NCBI RefSeq assembly: GCF_000173915.1
Contig: NZ_ACDZ02000013.1
Location: forward strand, 1-64,000
Length of the DNA: 64,000 bases
Origin: Gemella haemolysans ATCC 10379
GTDB taxonomy: Bacteria > Bacillota > Bacilli > Staphylococcales > Gemellaceae
Direction of reading: 5' to 3'
The notes beneath the pieces were generated by a model, which did no database searches, was not told the origin of the DNA, and saw nothing but the letters and a program-made list of their open reading frames with translations. The translations under genes were made by a program, and so were the position numbers. This document shows positions 18,153 to 26,586 of this stretch, in pieces (within the stretch, counting starts at the first letter, position 1; every line of letters starts with the position of its first letter).

Positions 18153-18312
18153 ACACAAAAAGTATATAATAAAAATGAAAACGCTCATAAATTAGAAATA
18201 AAAAATAGGTATTAATACCAATAGTAAATTTCTGTTCAAATAAAAAAATAGAATTTAGTCCGAGAATAGTGATTTTCAGATTTATTTGTCATTACTTTTT
18301 TTCATTCCTTTC

Positions 18313-18368
18313 AAAAAATCCCCAAAGTATAGCTTCCAATTTTTTGAGTGGAAGTTACTTTGGGAATT
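18313..18368 (-). terminator. Terminator after phnD copy 2
   Basis: Minus strand: ATTCCCAAAGTA pairs with TATACTTTGGGGAT, and an inner CTTCCA/TGGAAG stem lies within. TTTTTTG follows. It lies about 120 bp after the stop at 18490. Confidence 0.85.
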
Positions 18369-18489
18369 TATCTTGTTTTTAAATTTTATTTTATATAAAA
18401 ATTAAATAATTTTGAAATATCAAACTTTCATTACGATTTCGTTAATTAATTCCTACTAGAATTAATTAAACTCTTTTCAATTTAGTTTT

Positions 18490-19374
18490 TTATTTAACTT
18501 TATTTAAATCTATATTCATCTTTTCTGATATTTTCTCAATTGCTTTATATGAGTTTTCATCTGGTTCCTCAAAACCAATTATATTATAAAGATCAGTTAT
18601 TATTTTTAGTGCTTCTTTATCCTTTTGAACTTCTAATAAAGCTTGTTTTATTTTATTTCTCATACCTTCATCTAGATTATTAGAAGCAACTACAGTTACA
18701 CCTGGGATTAACTCACTTTTGGAAATAGGATGTATATCTTCATTTAACGTAGGAAATTCTTTTATATATTTTTTTATAAGATTTTCATAACTAGCAATAG
18801 CATCTACATCTTTATTTAATAATAATTGCATACTCTTGTCATGGCCACCGCTAAATTGGTACTTAATATCTTTTTCTAAATCAATACCTGCATCTTTTAA
18901 CATCGCTCCAGCATAAATATAACCCGATGCTGAAGATGGATCAACAAAAGCTACTTTTTTACCTTTTAAATCAGCTAAACTTTTTATATTTGAATCTTTT
19001 CTCACAAAGATTTCAGCATAGTATCCAGGTTTACCAGTTCTACTCGTTCCTACTAGTATATTTTTAGTATTACTTTGTTTATTTGAAAGAACAGCAGAAA
19101 ATGGTGGAACTAAACCAAAATCAACACTACCGCTTCCTATTCCTTCTATAACACCAATATAACTACTTGCTGTAAAAACTTCTACCTTCATTCCTAGTTT
19201 TTCTCCTAAAGCTTTTGCAAATGGTTCTAAATCGTCAACCAATTTTTCACTATTACTACTAGGTACTACTCCAAGTTTTAAAATCTTTTCTTCTTTAGTT
19301 GAACTTTTTTGTGAACAACCTATTAAAGAAAATAATAAGACAACAGAAAAAATAGCTAAAAATATTTTTTTCAT
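18490..19374 (-). CDS. phnD: Phosphonate-type ABC transporter substrate-binding lipoprotein, copy 2
   Basis: Paralogue of the protein at 17218-18102. I choose ATG 19374 (MKKIFLAIFSVVLLFSLIGC) because GAGG lies 8 nt before it and it makes both copies exactly 294 residues. The GTG three codons upstream sits inside the ribosome site. The lipobox cysteine is C20. The ligand-pocket motifs DFGLVPPFSAVLSN and DPSSASGYIYAG are identical to copy 1. Differences cluster in the C-terminal third (KKYIKEFPTLNEDIHPISKS, KALKIITDLYNI), as expected if the copies differ slightly in affinity or ligand. A terminator separates them, so they are transcribed separately. Confidence 0.88.
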   Translation of the reverse strand: MKKIFLAIFSVVLLFSLIGCSQKSSTKEEKILKLGVVPSSNSEKLVDDLEPFAKALGEKLGMKVEVFTASSYIGVIEGIGSGSVDFGLVPPFSAVLSNKQSNTKNILVGTSRTGKPGYYAEIFVRKDSNIKSLADLKGKKVAFVDPSSASGYIYAGAMLKDAGIDLEKDIKYQFSGGHDKSMQLLLNKDVDAIASYENLIKKYIKEFPTLNEDIHPISKSELIPGVTVVASNNLDEGMRNKIKQALLEVQKDKEALKIITDLYNIIGFEEPDENSYKAIEKISEKMNIDLNKVK

Positions 19375-19395
19375 TTTACTCACCTCTTATTTTTT

Positions 19396-19410
19396 TATAC
19401 TATGAGTATA
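19396..19410. promoter_or_regulatory. Palindrome upstream of phnD copy 2
   Basis: TATACTATGAGTATA has perfect 6-bp arms around 3 bp (TATACT/AGTATA). It lies 21 bp before the chosen start and corresponds to the element at 18137-18152. Confidence 0.4.
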
Positions 19411-19558
19411 TCATATATTTTCATATAGTAAAATATAATATTCGTATTTCAACAAAAAAATAAAAAAATAGAGACATATAATATCCTTTTAAATCCTTTT
19501 ATCACTGAATTTCACACTTTTTTCATATATATTATTTCAAAAAGCGTATTTTAATATA

Positions 19559-19604
19559 GAAAAGTCCACTATGAAACAAATATAATTACCTGTTCCACAG
19601 TGGA
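19559..19604 (-). terminator. Terminator after ylmH
   Basis: Minus strand: TCCACTGTGGAACA pairs with TGTTTCATAGTGGA around a 12-nt loop, followed by CTTTTCT. Confidence 0.78.
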
Positions 19605-19624
19605 TATTATTTTAAAATTTTTAG

Positions 19625-20395
19625 TTAAACTAATTTTGAAATTGTTATTCTATATTTTAAACTTTTTTTATTTTGAGTGTATCCCTTAACTACAAATCTT
19701 CCATACTTTCGTATAGATATTGTATCTTCTGATGTACACGTCTTCTCTCCATTTCTTAGAACGACATGATTTAGTTTAATAAAGTCTTGTTCTAAAAACT
19801 CTTTTACCTTACTTCGAGATTTATTTGTAATCTTAGCAACTATGGAATCAATTCGAAATGATGAACTAACTATTTCAAAGTCTTCATATTTTTTTTCTAT
19901 TCCTACTTCTGCGAGATCAACTCTTTGAAAATCAAGATTTACTCTTCCGGCTTTTGTGAATTCCATTGCTATGTAATCTGCAATTTCTTCATCAACAAAA
20001 ATATAAACCTCATTTTCTATAACAATTATATCCCCAAATCTATTAAAATTAATTCCAAGATTATGAACCGCTCCTAGAATATTTCTATGTTCTACTCTAT
20101 TAAATTTGTTATTAAACTTTGCTTTTAAACAAACAATATCATAATCTACATCATAATATTCATTAGAAATAATCTTAGCTTTTTTTCTTTCAGCATCATC
20201 AAAACCACCAAAAAATTCAACTTTAAAATCACTATAGTTATACGCAACTATTTGACTAAGAACAATTTGTTCAAAATTCGTTAGGAATTTTGTAACGGTA
20301 TTACGATTTTCCACAAAACTAATACTTTGTAGTAATTTTTCAGCTACTTCTCTTTGCTCAGCAGGCGCTTGTTGTAAAAAATTTATGTTCTTCAT
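19625..20395 (-). CDS. ylmH: S4-domain RNA-binding protein YlmH
   Basis: RNA-binding protein of the YlmH family, 256 residues. The C-terminal S4 domain (about 178-245) shows FRIDSIVAKITNKSRSKVKE and FIKLNHVVLRNG. The N-terminal half has the family's YNYSDFKVEFFGGFDDAERK. YlmH homologues have been linked to ribosome-associated quality control and, by location, to division. It is the last gene of sepF-ylmG-ylmH and starts 4 bp after ylmG. The rest of the division cluster (ftsZ before, divIVA and ileS after) is not here. Confidence 0.88.
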   Translation of the reverse strand: MKNINFLQQAPAEQREVAEKLLQSISFVENRNTVTKFLTNFEQIVLSQIVAYNYSDFKVEFFGGFDDAERKKAKIISNEYYDVDYDIVCLKAKFNNKFNRVEHRNILGAVHNLGINFNRFGDIIVIENEVYIFVDEEIADYIAMEFTKAGRVNLDFQRVDLAEVGIEKKYEDFEIVSSSFRIDSIVAKITNKSRSKVKEFLEQDFIKLNHVVLRNGEKTCTSEDTISIRKYGRFVVKGYTQNKKSLKYRITISKLV

Positions 20396-20399
20396 AGCA

Positions 20400-20681
20400 T
20401 TAAGATAACTTAAATAATAGTGCTATTATTAGGTTTTCTATAACACTAAGCACTACAAGAGCTGCAATTGGTGATATATCTAACATTCCAAATGGTGGAA
20501 TAATCTTTCTGAAGATTTTTAGATATGGTTCACAAATCGCCTCTAAAAACTCTACAATAAAATTATTTTTAATTTGAGGAAACCATGAAGTTAAAATATA
20601 CGCTAACATACTGTATTCATAAAAATTAAATAAATATTTTACGAATTTATATACCCAAAAATACTCCGTTATATTTAACAA
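20400..20681 (-). CDS. ylmG: YggT/YlmG family membrane protein
   Basis: Small membrane protein of 93 residues with two hydrophobic segments (about 20-30 extending to the WFPQ turn, and 65-90). It bears the family pattern LTSWFPQIKNN...EAICEPYLKIFRKIIPPFGMLDISPIAALV. YggT proteins are implicated in membrane or division-site organisation. It lies between sepF and ylmH with spacings of 2 and 4 bp, so one transcript is nearly certain. Confidence 0.88.
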   Translation of the reverse strand: MLNITEYFWVYKFVKYLFNFYEYSMLAYILTSWFPQIKNNFIVEFLEAICEPYLKIFRKIIPPFGMLDISPIAALVVLSVIENLIIALLFKLS

Positions 20682-20683
20682 TA

Positions 20684-21106
20684 TTAATACTCTCCTTCGT
20701 AAAAGTCTCCTGAAACTTCAACACCATTAGGAACACATAAATAAATATCTTCACCAATAGTTTTTAGTCTAGCACCTAGTGCATAAATCCCTCCAGAAAT
20801 AAAATCTAAAAGTCTATCAGAAGTCTCAATATCCAACTTACTTAAGTTGATAATTACTACTTTATTACGTTTAATATCATCCACGATATCTTTACTATCC
20901 GCAAATACTAATGGTTCAGTTAGTATTACATTATTAGTTCTTCCTGCGGGTTGACTTTGTACGTTTTGTTTACTTACCACTGGATTCTCCTTTTTCACCG
21001 GTCTTGGCTTAGGTTGTTCTTGCCTTACTTCACTTTTTTCTACTACTTCTTCTTCAAAATCCTCTTCTCCAACAAAAAGATTATTGAATTTTTTCATCAT
21101 ACTCAT
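20684..21106 (-). CDS. sepF: Cell division protein SepF
   Basis: FtsZ-binding protein that forms rings and helps anchor the Z-ring to the membrane. I choose ATG 21106 (MSMMKKFNNLFVG, 140 residues) because GAGG precedes it by 9 nt. The upstream TTG at 21121 lacks a site. The N-terminus is a probable amphipathic membrane helix, followed by a charged disordered linker. The SepF core is VFADSKDIVDDIKRNKVVII and LLDFISGGIYALGARLKTIG. It is the first gene of sepF-ylmG-ylmH, detached from ftsZ. Confidence 0.92.
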   Translation of the reverse strand: MSMMKKFNNLFVGEEDFEEEVVEKSEVRQEQPKPRPVKKENPVVSKQNVQSQPAGRTNNVILTEPLVFADSKDIVDDIKRNKVVIINLSKLDIETSDRLLDFISGGIYALGARLKTIGEDIYLCVPNGVEVSGDFYEGEY

Positions 21107-21276
21107 ATTCTCAAACCTCAACTTACTTATATTTAACTATATCATTATAGCATGTAAGCAGTAATTTATAAAGTAATATGACAAAAAACACTTACAAAAG
21201 TTTAAAATTCTAATTTTCGTTAAAGCTTGTTTGGTTTCCCGACAAAAATCAATAAATTTCAACATATAATAATCAC

Positions 21277-21311
21277 AAAAAAAGCCCTAGAGTAAAATAC
21301 TCTAAAGCTTT
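21277..21311 (-). terminator. Terminator after the AI-2E family exporter gene
   Basis: Minus strand: AAAGCTTTAGAGTA pairs with TACTCTAGGGCTTT around a TTT loop, followed by a T tract. It begins just beyond the stop at 21316. Confidence 0.85.
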
Positions 21312-21315
21312 AATT

Positions 21316-22464
21316 TTATCCATAGAATTTATTATATCTATCTCTTATTGAAAGTAATAATTTTCCCACTAATACTTTTAAAATAGAATAAACAGGTATT
21401 CCTATAATTGCACCAACAACTCCTGCTATATTCACTCCGATAAGAATAACAAAGATTACTGTAAGAGGATGCATATTCATGCTTCTTCCCATTATATTAG
21501 GAGAAATGATATTTCCTTCTAAAAACTGCACAATTCCCCATACTACTAACATTTTAAGTACCATTATCCAACTTGTTGAAGCTGCAACTAACATAGCTGG
21601 TGTTATTGCAATAACTGGCCCAAGGTAAGGTACGATACTTAAAAATGCAGCTATAGTAGCTAATGAAAATGCATAATGTAATCCTATAATGTTATAACCT
21701 ATAAATAACATTACTCCTATACATAAAGAAACTAACATCTGTCCTTGGATATAAGATCCTACTTTACCATCAATTTCATCAATTGTTTCAGCAACAGGTT
21801 GTTTCAATTTTTTCGGTAGTAGACTGATTACAAACTTGTTAAAGTGCGATGCATCTTTTAATAAGAAGAATAACACAAATGGCATAGTAACTAAAACTGA
21901 AGCAGTTGAAGAAATAGATGATACTACCCCTTGTGCAATAGATGTAGCTACGCTAACTAGTTTTTCACTAATTTTAGAAACATTAAGGTTATTATTGACA
22001 TATTCCACAACTACTTGTACGTATGCATTATCAGAATATGTCTCCAAATATCCTTTAACCACCTCAATATATCTTGGTAATGCAGTTATTAAATTCTGTG
22101 TTTGCTCCACAATAATAGGAACTACCCCTATAATTACAATTAGTATCAAAATTATACCAACGAAAATAGCAAGTAAACTAGCAATAAACCTAGACATTTT
22201 TTTCTCGAAGAAGTTCACCAATGGATTTAACATATAATAAAATACATAGGCGACTATTATCGGTGTAATTATACTTGAAACTATCGTATTTATCGGTGTA
22301 AAAATATACGATATTTCTGTATAAAGATAAATAGCTATACCTAATAAAATAACTATTAAAAGGATGTAGATTATAAATCTCCCTCCGATAAAAGCTAATA
22401 ATTTATCTTCACGTGACTTTTCAATTCTTGTTTCTTTTTTATTTTTTTCTAATTCTTTATCCAT
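21316..22464 (-). CDS. AI-2E/PerM family membrane transporter
   Basis: Polytopic membrane protein of 382 residues with about seven to eight hydrophobic segments. A short basic N-terminus is followed by paired helices at about 28-60 and 62-90, a middle soluble part, and a C-terminal bundle. Family marks are YYMLNPLVNFFEKK, SIVPYLGPVIAITPAMLVA and QFLEGNIISPNIMGRSMNMHP. Members are variously reported to export autoinducer-2 or to be sodium/proton antiporters, so the substrate is open. The small gene 22485-22691 lies 20 bp upstream and is probably cotranscribed. Confidence 0.85.
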   Translation of the reverse strand: MDKELEKNKKETRIEKSREDKLLAFIGGRFIIYILLIVILLGIAIYLYTEISYIFTPINTIVSSIITPIIVAYVFYYMLNPLVNFFEKKMSRFIASLLAIFVGIILILIVIIGVVPIIVEQTQNLITALPRYIEVVKGYLETYSDNAYVQVVVEYVNNNLNVSKISEKLVSVATSIAQGVVSSISSTASVLVTMPFVLFFLLKDASHFNKFVISLLPKKLKQPVAETIDEIDGKVGSYIQGQMLVSLCIGVMLFIGYNIIGLHYAFSLATIAAFLSIVPYLGPVIAITPAMLVAASTSWIMVLKMLVVWGIVQFLEGNIISPNIMGRSMNMHPLTVIFVILIGVNIAGVVGAIIGIPVYSILKVLVGKLLLSIRDRYNKFYG

Positions 22465-22484
22465 ACAATTTCCTTTCTGATAAA

Positions 22485-22691
22485 TTATCTCACAATAGTT
22501 TGAGATAATTCATAAATTGTAATAATGGTCATATATGCAATATATCCTAGTGCAAAAGAAACTAACATCACAAAAACTTTTATTTCTCTCGTACTATTTC
22601 TCTTGAAAAATTTTCCGAAATCTATTCTTATCATTGAAAAATTCGCAAGTAATATCATAAAAAATAAGATCATTAATTTAAAAACATTCAT
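22485..22691 (-). CDS. DUF1146-like small membrane protein
   Basis: 68 residues with two membrane segments (about 4-20 and 38-60) separated by IRIDFGKFFKRNSTREIK. This layout and the 'DFGKFFK' centre resemble the DUF1146 (YwzB) family of Bacilli, whose function is unknown. It is flanked by corA (22 bp upstream) and the AI-2E family gene (20 bp downstream), all on the minus strand. These spacings suggest one transcript. Confidence 0.65.
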   Translation of the reverse strand: MNVFKLMILFFMILLANFSMIRIDFGKFFKRNSTREIKVFVMLVSFALGYIAYMTIITIYELSQTIVR

Positions 22692-22713
22692 TATTTCAAC
22701 CTAATTGATAATG

Positions 22714-23667
22714 TTATTTAAACATATCAAGCCATCCTTTTTTCTTGAAGAACCATAACATACCGAACGCAATACCTAACATTATAGCTACAACTAAGAA
22801 GTAACCATATTGCCATTCTAATTCTGGCATATATTTAAAGTTCATACCATACCATCCTACTATGAAGGTTAATGGTAAGAAAATAGTAGAAATAACAGTA
22901 AGTGTCATCATGATATTGTTAGATTTAAGTGAGTTATATGTCATAAAGTTTTCACGGATATCACTGGCTAACTCGCGGTTTGCTTCAATTATCTCAGTTT
23001 GTTGAACAAGGTCATCATAAATATCGTGGAAATATTTTCTATCATTATCTGTCATTTCTACGCGACGTGAAACTAAGAATCTATGAATAAGCTCACGCAT
23101 TGGTAGTAATCCACGACGAAGTTTCAATAGATCACTTCGAAGATCAAATACCTCATCCATAATCTTACTTCCAGAAGTATACGAATCAGTTTCCTCAATT
23201 TCATCAAGACGATTTTCGATTTTTGAAATAATAGGAATATATCCCTCTACTATTTCTGATACAAGCATGTGCATAACATGTAAAGGTGAATATTCTGCTC
23301 CACGTTGTAATATTTTTGGAACGATTTTATTTACGTAACGTATGTGTGAGAGGTGGAACGTTACAATATAATTTTTTCCAACAAACATATTTAGAGTTTC
23401 ATAGTCATCATCTATATTTTTTAATACATGAGATACTAAGAAAATTTGTTGTCTTGTAATTTCAATTTTCGGCCTTTGTAAAAGCGTTAAACAGTCTTCA
23501 ATTAAAAGTTCGTGGAACTTGAAGAAAGTTGTCAGCAAGTTAATTTCACTACGCGTAGGAGTATCAAAATCAACCCAATACCACGCTATGTCTTGCTCTT
23601 TAAGTCTTTCTAAACTAACATCAGTAAGGATATCTCCTTTTTTGTCTACTGCTATAGTTTTTAACAT
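22714..23667 (-). CDS. corA: CorA-family magnesium/divalent cation transporter
   Basis: Pentameric Mg2+ channel protein of 317 residues. A long cytoplasmic N-terminal funnel (about 1-250) includes the stalk helix. Two C-terminal membrane helices follow, with the signature YGMNFKYMPE at the pore entrance (GMN, about residue 277). The positive KKKGWLD tail follows TM2. It starts with a GAGAGGTG site and begins a likely corA-DUF1146-exporter transcript. Whether it moves Mg, Co or another ion cannot be told from sequence alone. Confidence 0.92.
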   Translation of the reverse strand: MLKTIAVDKKGDILTDVSLERLKEQDIAWYWVDFDTPTRSEINLLTTFFKFHELLIEDCLTLLQRPKIEITRQQIFLVSHVLKNIDDDYETLNMFVGKNYIVTFHLSHIRYVNKIVPKILQRGAEYSPLHVMHMLVSEIVEGYIPIISKIENRLDEIEETDSYTSGSKIMDEVFDLRSDLLKLRRGLLPMRELIHRFLVSRRVEMTDNDRKYFHDIYDDLVQQTEIIEANRELASDIRENFMTYNSLKSNNIMMTLTVISTIFLPLTFIVGWYGMNFKYMPELEWQYGYFLVVAIMLGIAFGMLWFFKKKGWLDMFK

Positions 23668-23735
23668 TAGATTTCACCTCTCTCTTTATTTTCACATTTA
23701 CCATAATACCACACTTATAAAAAATAGTAAATTTA

Positions 23736-24491
23736 TTATTTTAAATTAGTAGAAATATAGTGCATTACAATACCCGCTGCTATAGAGACATTTAAACTCT
23801 CTGCTCGTCCAGGCATTGAGATTTTAAGTAAATTATTTACTTTCGATAATATTTCCTCACTTACTCCTGCACCTTCATTACCAAAAACAACCGCAACTTT
23901 TCCTGTAATATTGTCTAGCTGTTCTATATACTTATCCGCTTTTAAACTAGTAGCAAAAATATTAAATTCGTGCATTTCATCTATTAATTCAACTAAATCT
24001 ATATTATCAAAGCAATCTATATGAAAGTTGCTCCCTTGTGTACTACGGATAACTTTTTGTCCATATAAACTTGTAGTACCTTTTCCAAGAATAATACAGT
24101 CGAAGTTGAATGCATCTGCAGTTCTAATAATCGTTCCTAAATTACCTGGATCTTGAATTTTATCCAAAATAAGAACTTTACTATAGTTATTAATATCTAA
24201 CTCTTTTTTTACGATGCGACATACCGCTATAATTCCCTGTGAAGTTATTGTGTCAGATATACTCTTCAAGACACTATCAGTGACTTTTATTAAATCACCT
24301 TCAAAAGAATCTACTATATTATATTCTTCAAAGCTTTCTGAAACAATTATTTCTTCTACTACTTTTGCATCTAAAGCTTCTTCTACAAGGTGTTTACCTT
24401 CTATTAAATATCTGCCGTATTTTTTTATATTTTTATTCTCTTTTAATTTTTGAATATCTTTAATTCTTTTATTACTTGCTGATGTTATCAT
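23736..24491 (-). CDS. SpoU/TrmH-family RNA 2'-O-methyltransferase
   Basis: SAM-dependent RNA methyltransferase, 251 residues from ATG 24491 (MITSASNKRIKDIQKL), which has GGAG just before it. The longer reading from 24527 has no site. The N-terminal substrate-binding domain (YGRYLIEGKHLVEEAL) is followed by the SPOUT knot motifs ILDKIQDPGNLGTIIRTADA, VAVVFGNEGAGVSEEIL and ISMPGRAESLNVSIAAGI. These are the three TrmH motifs. It resembles the YsgA/RlmB-like group, probably acting on 23S rRNA; the target is not determinable. It is divergent from the rhodanese gene. Confidence 0.88.
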   Translation of the reverse strand: MITSASNKRIKDIQKLKENKNIKKYGRYLIEGKHLVEEALDAKVVEEIIVSESFEEYNIVDSFEGDLIKVTDSVLKSISDTITSQGIIAVCRIVKKELDINNYSKVLILDKIQDPGNLGTIIRTADAFNFDCIILGKGTTSLYGQKVIRSTQGSNFHIDCFDNIDLVELIDEMHEFNIFATSLKADKYIEQLDNITGKVAVVFGNEGAGVSEEILSKVNNLLKISMPGRAESLNVSIAAGIVMHYISTNLK

Positions 24492-24548
24492 TTTTTCTCC
24501 AATTAATTTATTTTGTATTTTTAGCATTCATACTAATTATAATCAATG

Positions 24549-24577
24549 TTGAACAAATTTTCAAATTATGATATAAT
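24549..24577 (+). promoter_or_regulatory. Promoter of the rhodanese gene
   Basis: -35 TTGAAC (24549-24554), a 17-bp spacer, and -10 TATAAT (24572-24577), 35 bp before the start at 24613. Confidence 0.75.
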
Positions 24578-24612
24578 TCACTTACAGATATTATAATAAA
24601 AAGGAGTTCATT

Positions 24613-24999
24613 ATGTCATCATTTTTACTATCAACAATAGTTTTAGTGGTTGTTTTAGGAGCAGTAGGACTATTTAATTACTTCAGATTAAAAGGCGCTG
24701 TGACGAAACTTCCTTATGAAGAATTTAGAAAAGATCTTAGAAAAGTTCAATTAATCGACGTTAGAGAGAAAGAAGATTTCAAATACGCTCACATCAACGG
24801 TGCTCGTAATATGCCTTCTTCTCAATTCAATTTCTTATATACATCTTTAAGAAAAGACCAACCTATTTATCTATGTGATAAAAACGGAACTTTAGCTCCG
24901 CGTGCTGCTTTAACTCTTAAAAAGAATGGTTATACAAACGTTTATATGCTAAAAAATGGTCTTCAAGATTGGAAAGAAAACCTTAAAACAAAACGTTAA
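24613..24999 (+). CDS. Membrane-anchored rhodanese-like protein
   Basis: 128 residues. One N-terminal membrane helix (about 4-24) is followed by a cytoplasmic rhodanese domain with LIDVREKEDFKYAHINGARN and the active-site loop IYLCDKNGTLAPRA, whose cysteine would carry the persulfide. The layout matches the YqhL-type rhodaneses of Bacilli. It probably handles sulfane sulfur at the membrane, but the acceptor is unknown. It is a single-gene unit with AAGGAG before the ATG and its own terminator. Confidence 0.85.
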   Translation: MSSFLLSTIVLVVVLGAVGLFNYFRLKGAVTKLPYEEFRKDLRKVQLIDVREKEDFKYAHINGARNMPSSQFNFLYTSLRKDQPIYLCDKNGTLAPRAALTLKKNGYTNVYMLKNGLQDWKENLKTKR

Positions 25000-25006
25000 T
25001 TTTTAT

Positions 25007-25042
25007 GTACCTAGTTTATTTATAAAGCTAGGTACTTTTAAT
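25007..25042 (+). terminator. Terminator after the rhodanese gene
   Basis: GTACCTAG (25007-25014) pairs with CTAGGTAC (25028-25035), followed by TTTTAATTT. Confidence 0.82.
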
Positions 25043-25161
25043 TTATATAGAAATAAAGTCTATACACGATTTATTTACACTTTACACAGGCTATTCCCTA
25101 TTGAATACTAGAATATTTTATGGTATTATTATCCTTAAATAATCCATATGGAGGTCTACTA

Positions 25162-25422
25162 ATGACTAAATATTATTATGATCCTAGAAATAATCGTGGC
25201 TATATCCCTGGTAGATATGTTAACAAAGTGGTATTCTTATTAATCACTTTCTTTTTTGGACATTTCGGAATTCAATATTTCTACATCGGAAAAAACTTTA
25301 AAGGACTACTGTGCTTACTATTTTGTTGGACTTTCATTCCATCAGTCATAGCAGTTTTTACTTTTGTAGTGACGTTATTCAAGCCAACAAATGAACATGG
25401 TGATATATTTATACACTATTAA
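25162..25422 (+). CDS. TM2-domain membrane protein
   Basis: 86 residues from ATG 25162 (MTKYYYDPRNNRGYIPGRYV). GGAGG lies 8 nt before it, while the earlier in-frame ATG at 25120 has no site. A polar N-terminal tail precedes the TM2 domain: two membrane helices joined by a short turn, with GHFGIQYFYIGKNFKGLLC and a Trp-rich second helix. TM2 proteins are common in bacteria but have no established function. It converges on rpoD across a shared terminator. Confidence 0.82.
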   Translation: MTKYYYDPRNNRGYIPGRYVNKVVFLLITFFFGHFGIQYFYIGKNFKGLLCLLFCWTFIPSVIAVFTFVVTLFKPTNEHGDIFIHY

Positions 25423-25458
25423 AAAATCAAGGTTAAAAAATTTTTAACCTTGATTTTT
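25423..25458. terminator. Bidirectional terminator between the TM2 gene and rpoD
   Basis: AATCAAGGTTAAAAA pairs with TTTTTAACCTTGATT, with A and T tracts on either side, so it can work on both strands. It serves the TM2 gene (+) and dnaG-rpoD (-). Confidence 0.9.
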
Positions 25459-25489
25459 TTCTATTTATATTTAACTTAACAATTTGGAA

Positions 25490-26575
25490 TTATTCCATGA
25501 AGCCTTTTAGTTTATTAAGTTTAGAAGGGTGTTTTAATTTTCTAATTGCTTTTGCTTCGATTTGACGAATACGTTCACGAGTCACCCCAAACGCACTACC
25601 TACTTCTTCTAAAGTATGAGTCTTACCATCTTTTAGACCAAAGCGTAATTTCAGTACGTTTTCTTCACGGTCAGTAAGTGTTTCTAGTATCTCTTCTAGT
25701 TGTTCTTTTAAAAGTTCATTTGCAGCGTGCTCTACTGGAGATTGAGCTTCTTTATCTTCGATAAAATCTCCTAAATGTGAATCATCCTCTTCCCCGATTG
25801 GTGTTTCTAAAGAAACTGGCTCCTGAGCTATTTTTAAAATCTCACGAACTTTTTCTGGAGTCATATTCATTTTCTTAGCGATTTCTTCAGGTTTTGGTTC
25901 ACGTCCTAAATCTTGAAGTAATTGTCTTTGAATACGAATTAGACGGTTAATAGTCTCAACCATATGAACCGGGATACGGATAGTTCTAGCTTGGTCTGCG
26001 ATAGCGCGGGTGATTGCTTGACGAATCCACCAAGTTGCATATGTAGAAAATTTGAATCCTTTTGAGTAGTCGAATTTTTCTACCGCTTTGATTAATCCCA
26101 TATTACCTTCTTGGATTAAATCTAAGAATAACATTCCACGTCCAACATAACGTTTAGCAATACTTACAACAAGACGCAAGTTAGCTTCAGCTAAATCTTT
26201 TTTAGCTTGTTCTTTTTCTTCTTCAGTTCCTGTTTCAATAATTTTAGAAAGTTCTAATTCTTTTTCTTTTGATAATAGAGGTACTTTCCCGATTTCTTTT
26301 AAGTACATTCTTACAGGGTCATTAGTTCTAATTCCTGCTGGAACAGATAAATCTTCTAAGTCTAACTCTTCTTCCTCTTCTTCTTCATGGTTAGCATTAA
26401 TTAAAATAATATCTTCATTATTTAATTCCTCATAGAAATCATCCATTGCTTCTGAAGAAATATCCAATTTTGATAAAGCATCTACGATTTCTTCTTGAGT
26501 TAACTCACCTTGTTTTTTTCCTTTTTCTAACAATTCTTTTTTAATTGTTTCAAAATCTTTTACTTTCTTAGCCAT
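25490..26575 (-). CDS. rpoD: Primary RNA polymerase sigma factor SigA/RpoD
   Basis: Housekeeping sigma-70 factor, 361 residues, the short Gram-positive type. The order is region 1.1 (acidic, [12 protein letters not shown] near 65-75), region 1.2 [12 protein letters not shown], region 2 ([40 protein letters not shown]), region 3 ([19 protein letters not shown]) and the region 4 helix-turn-helix ([20 protein letters not shown]). It recognises the TTGACA/TATAAT promoters seen throughout this window. It starts 11 bp after dnaG, preserving the old dnaG-rpoD macromolecular synthesis operon without rpsU. Confidence 0.98.
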   Translation of the reverse strand: MAKKVKDFETIKKELLEKGKKQGELTQEEIVDALSKLDISSEAMDDFYEELNNEDIILINANHEEEEEEELDLEDLSVPAGIRTNDPVRMYLKEIGKVPLLSKEKELELSKIIETGTEEEKEQAKKDLAEANLRLVVSIAKRYVGRGMLFLDLIQEGNMGLIKAVEKFDYSKGFKFSTYATWWIRQAITRAIADQARTIRIPVHMVETINRLIRIQRQLLQDLGREPKPEEIAKKMNMTPEKVREILKIAQEPVSLETPIGEEDDSHLGDFIEDKEAQSPVEHAANELLKEQLEEILETLTDREENVLKLRFGLKDGKTHTLEEVGSAFGVTRERIRQIEAKAIRKLKHPSKLNKLKGFME

Positions 26576-26586
26576 GTTCTTCTCCT

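Larger units (their letters stand above)
18103..18489. other. Intergenic region between the two phnD copies
   Basis: 387 bp. It holds the upstream region of phnD copy 1, with the imperfect palindrome TATACCATAGAGTATA at 18137-18152. The terminator of copy 2 lies at 18313-18368. No coding sequence was recognised. Confidence 0.7.
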
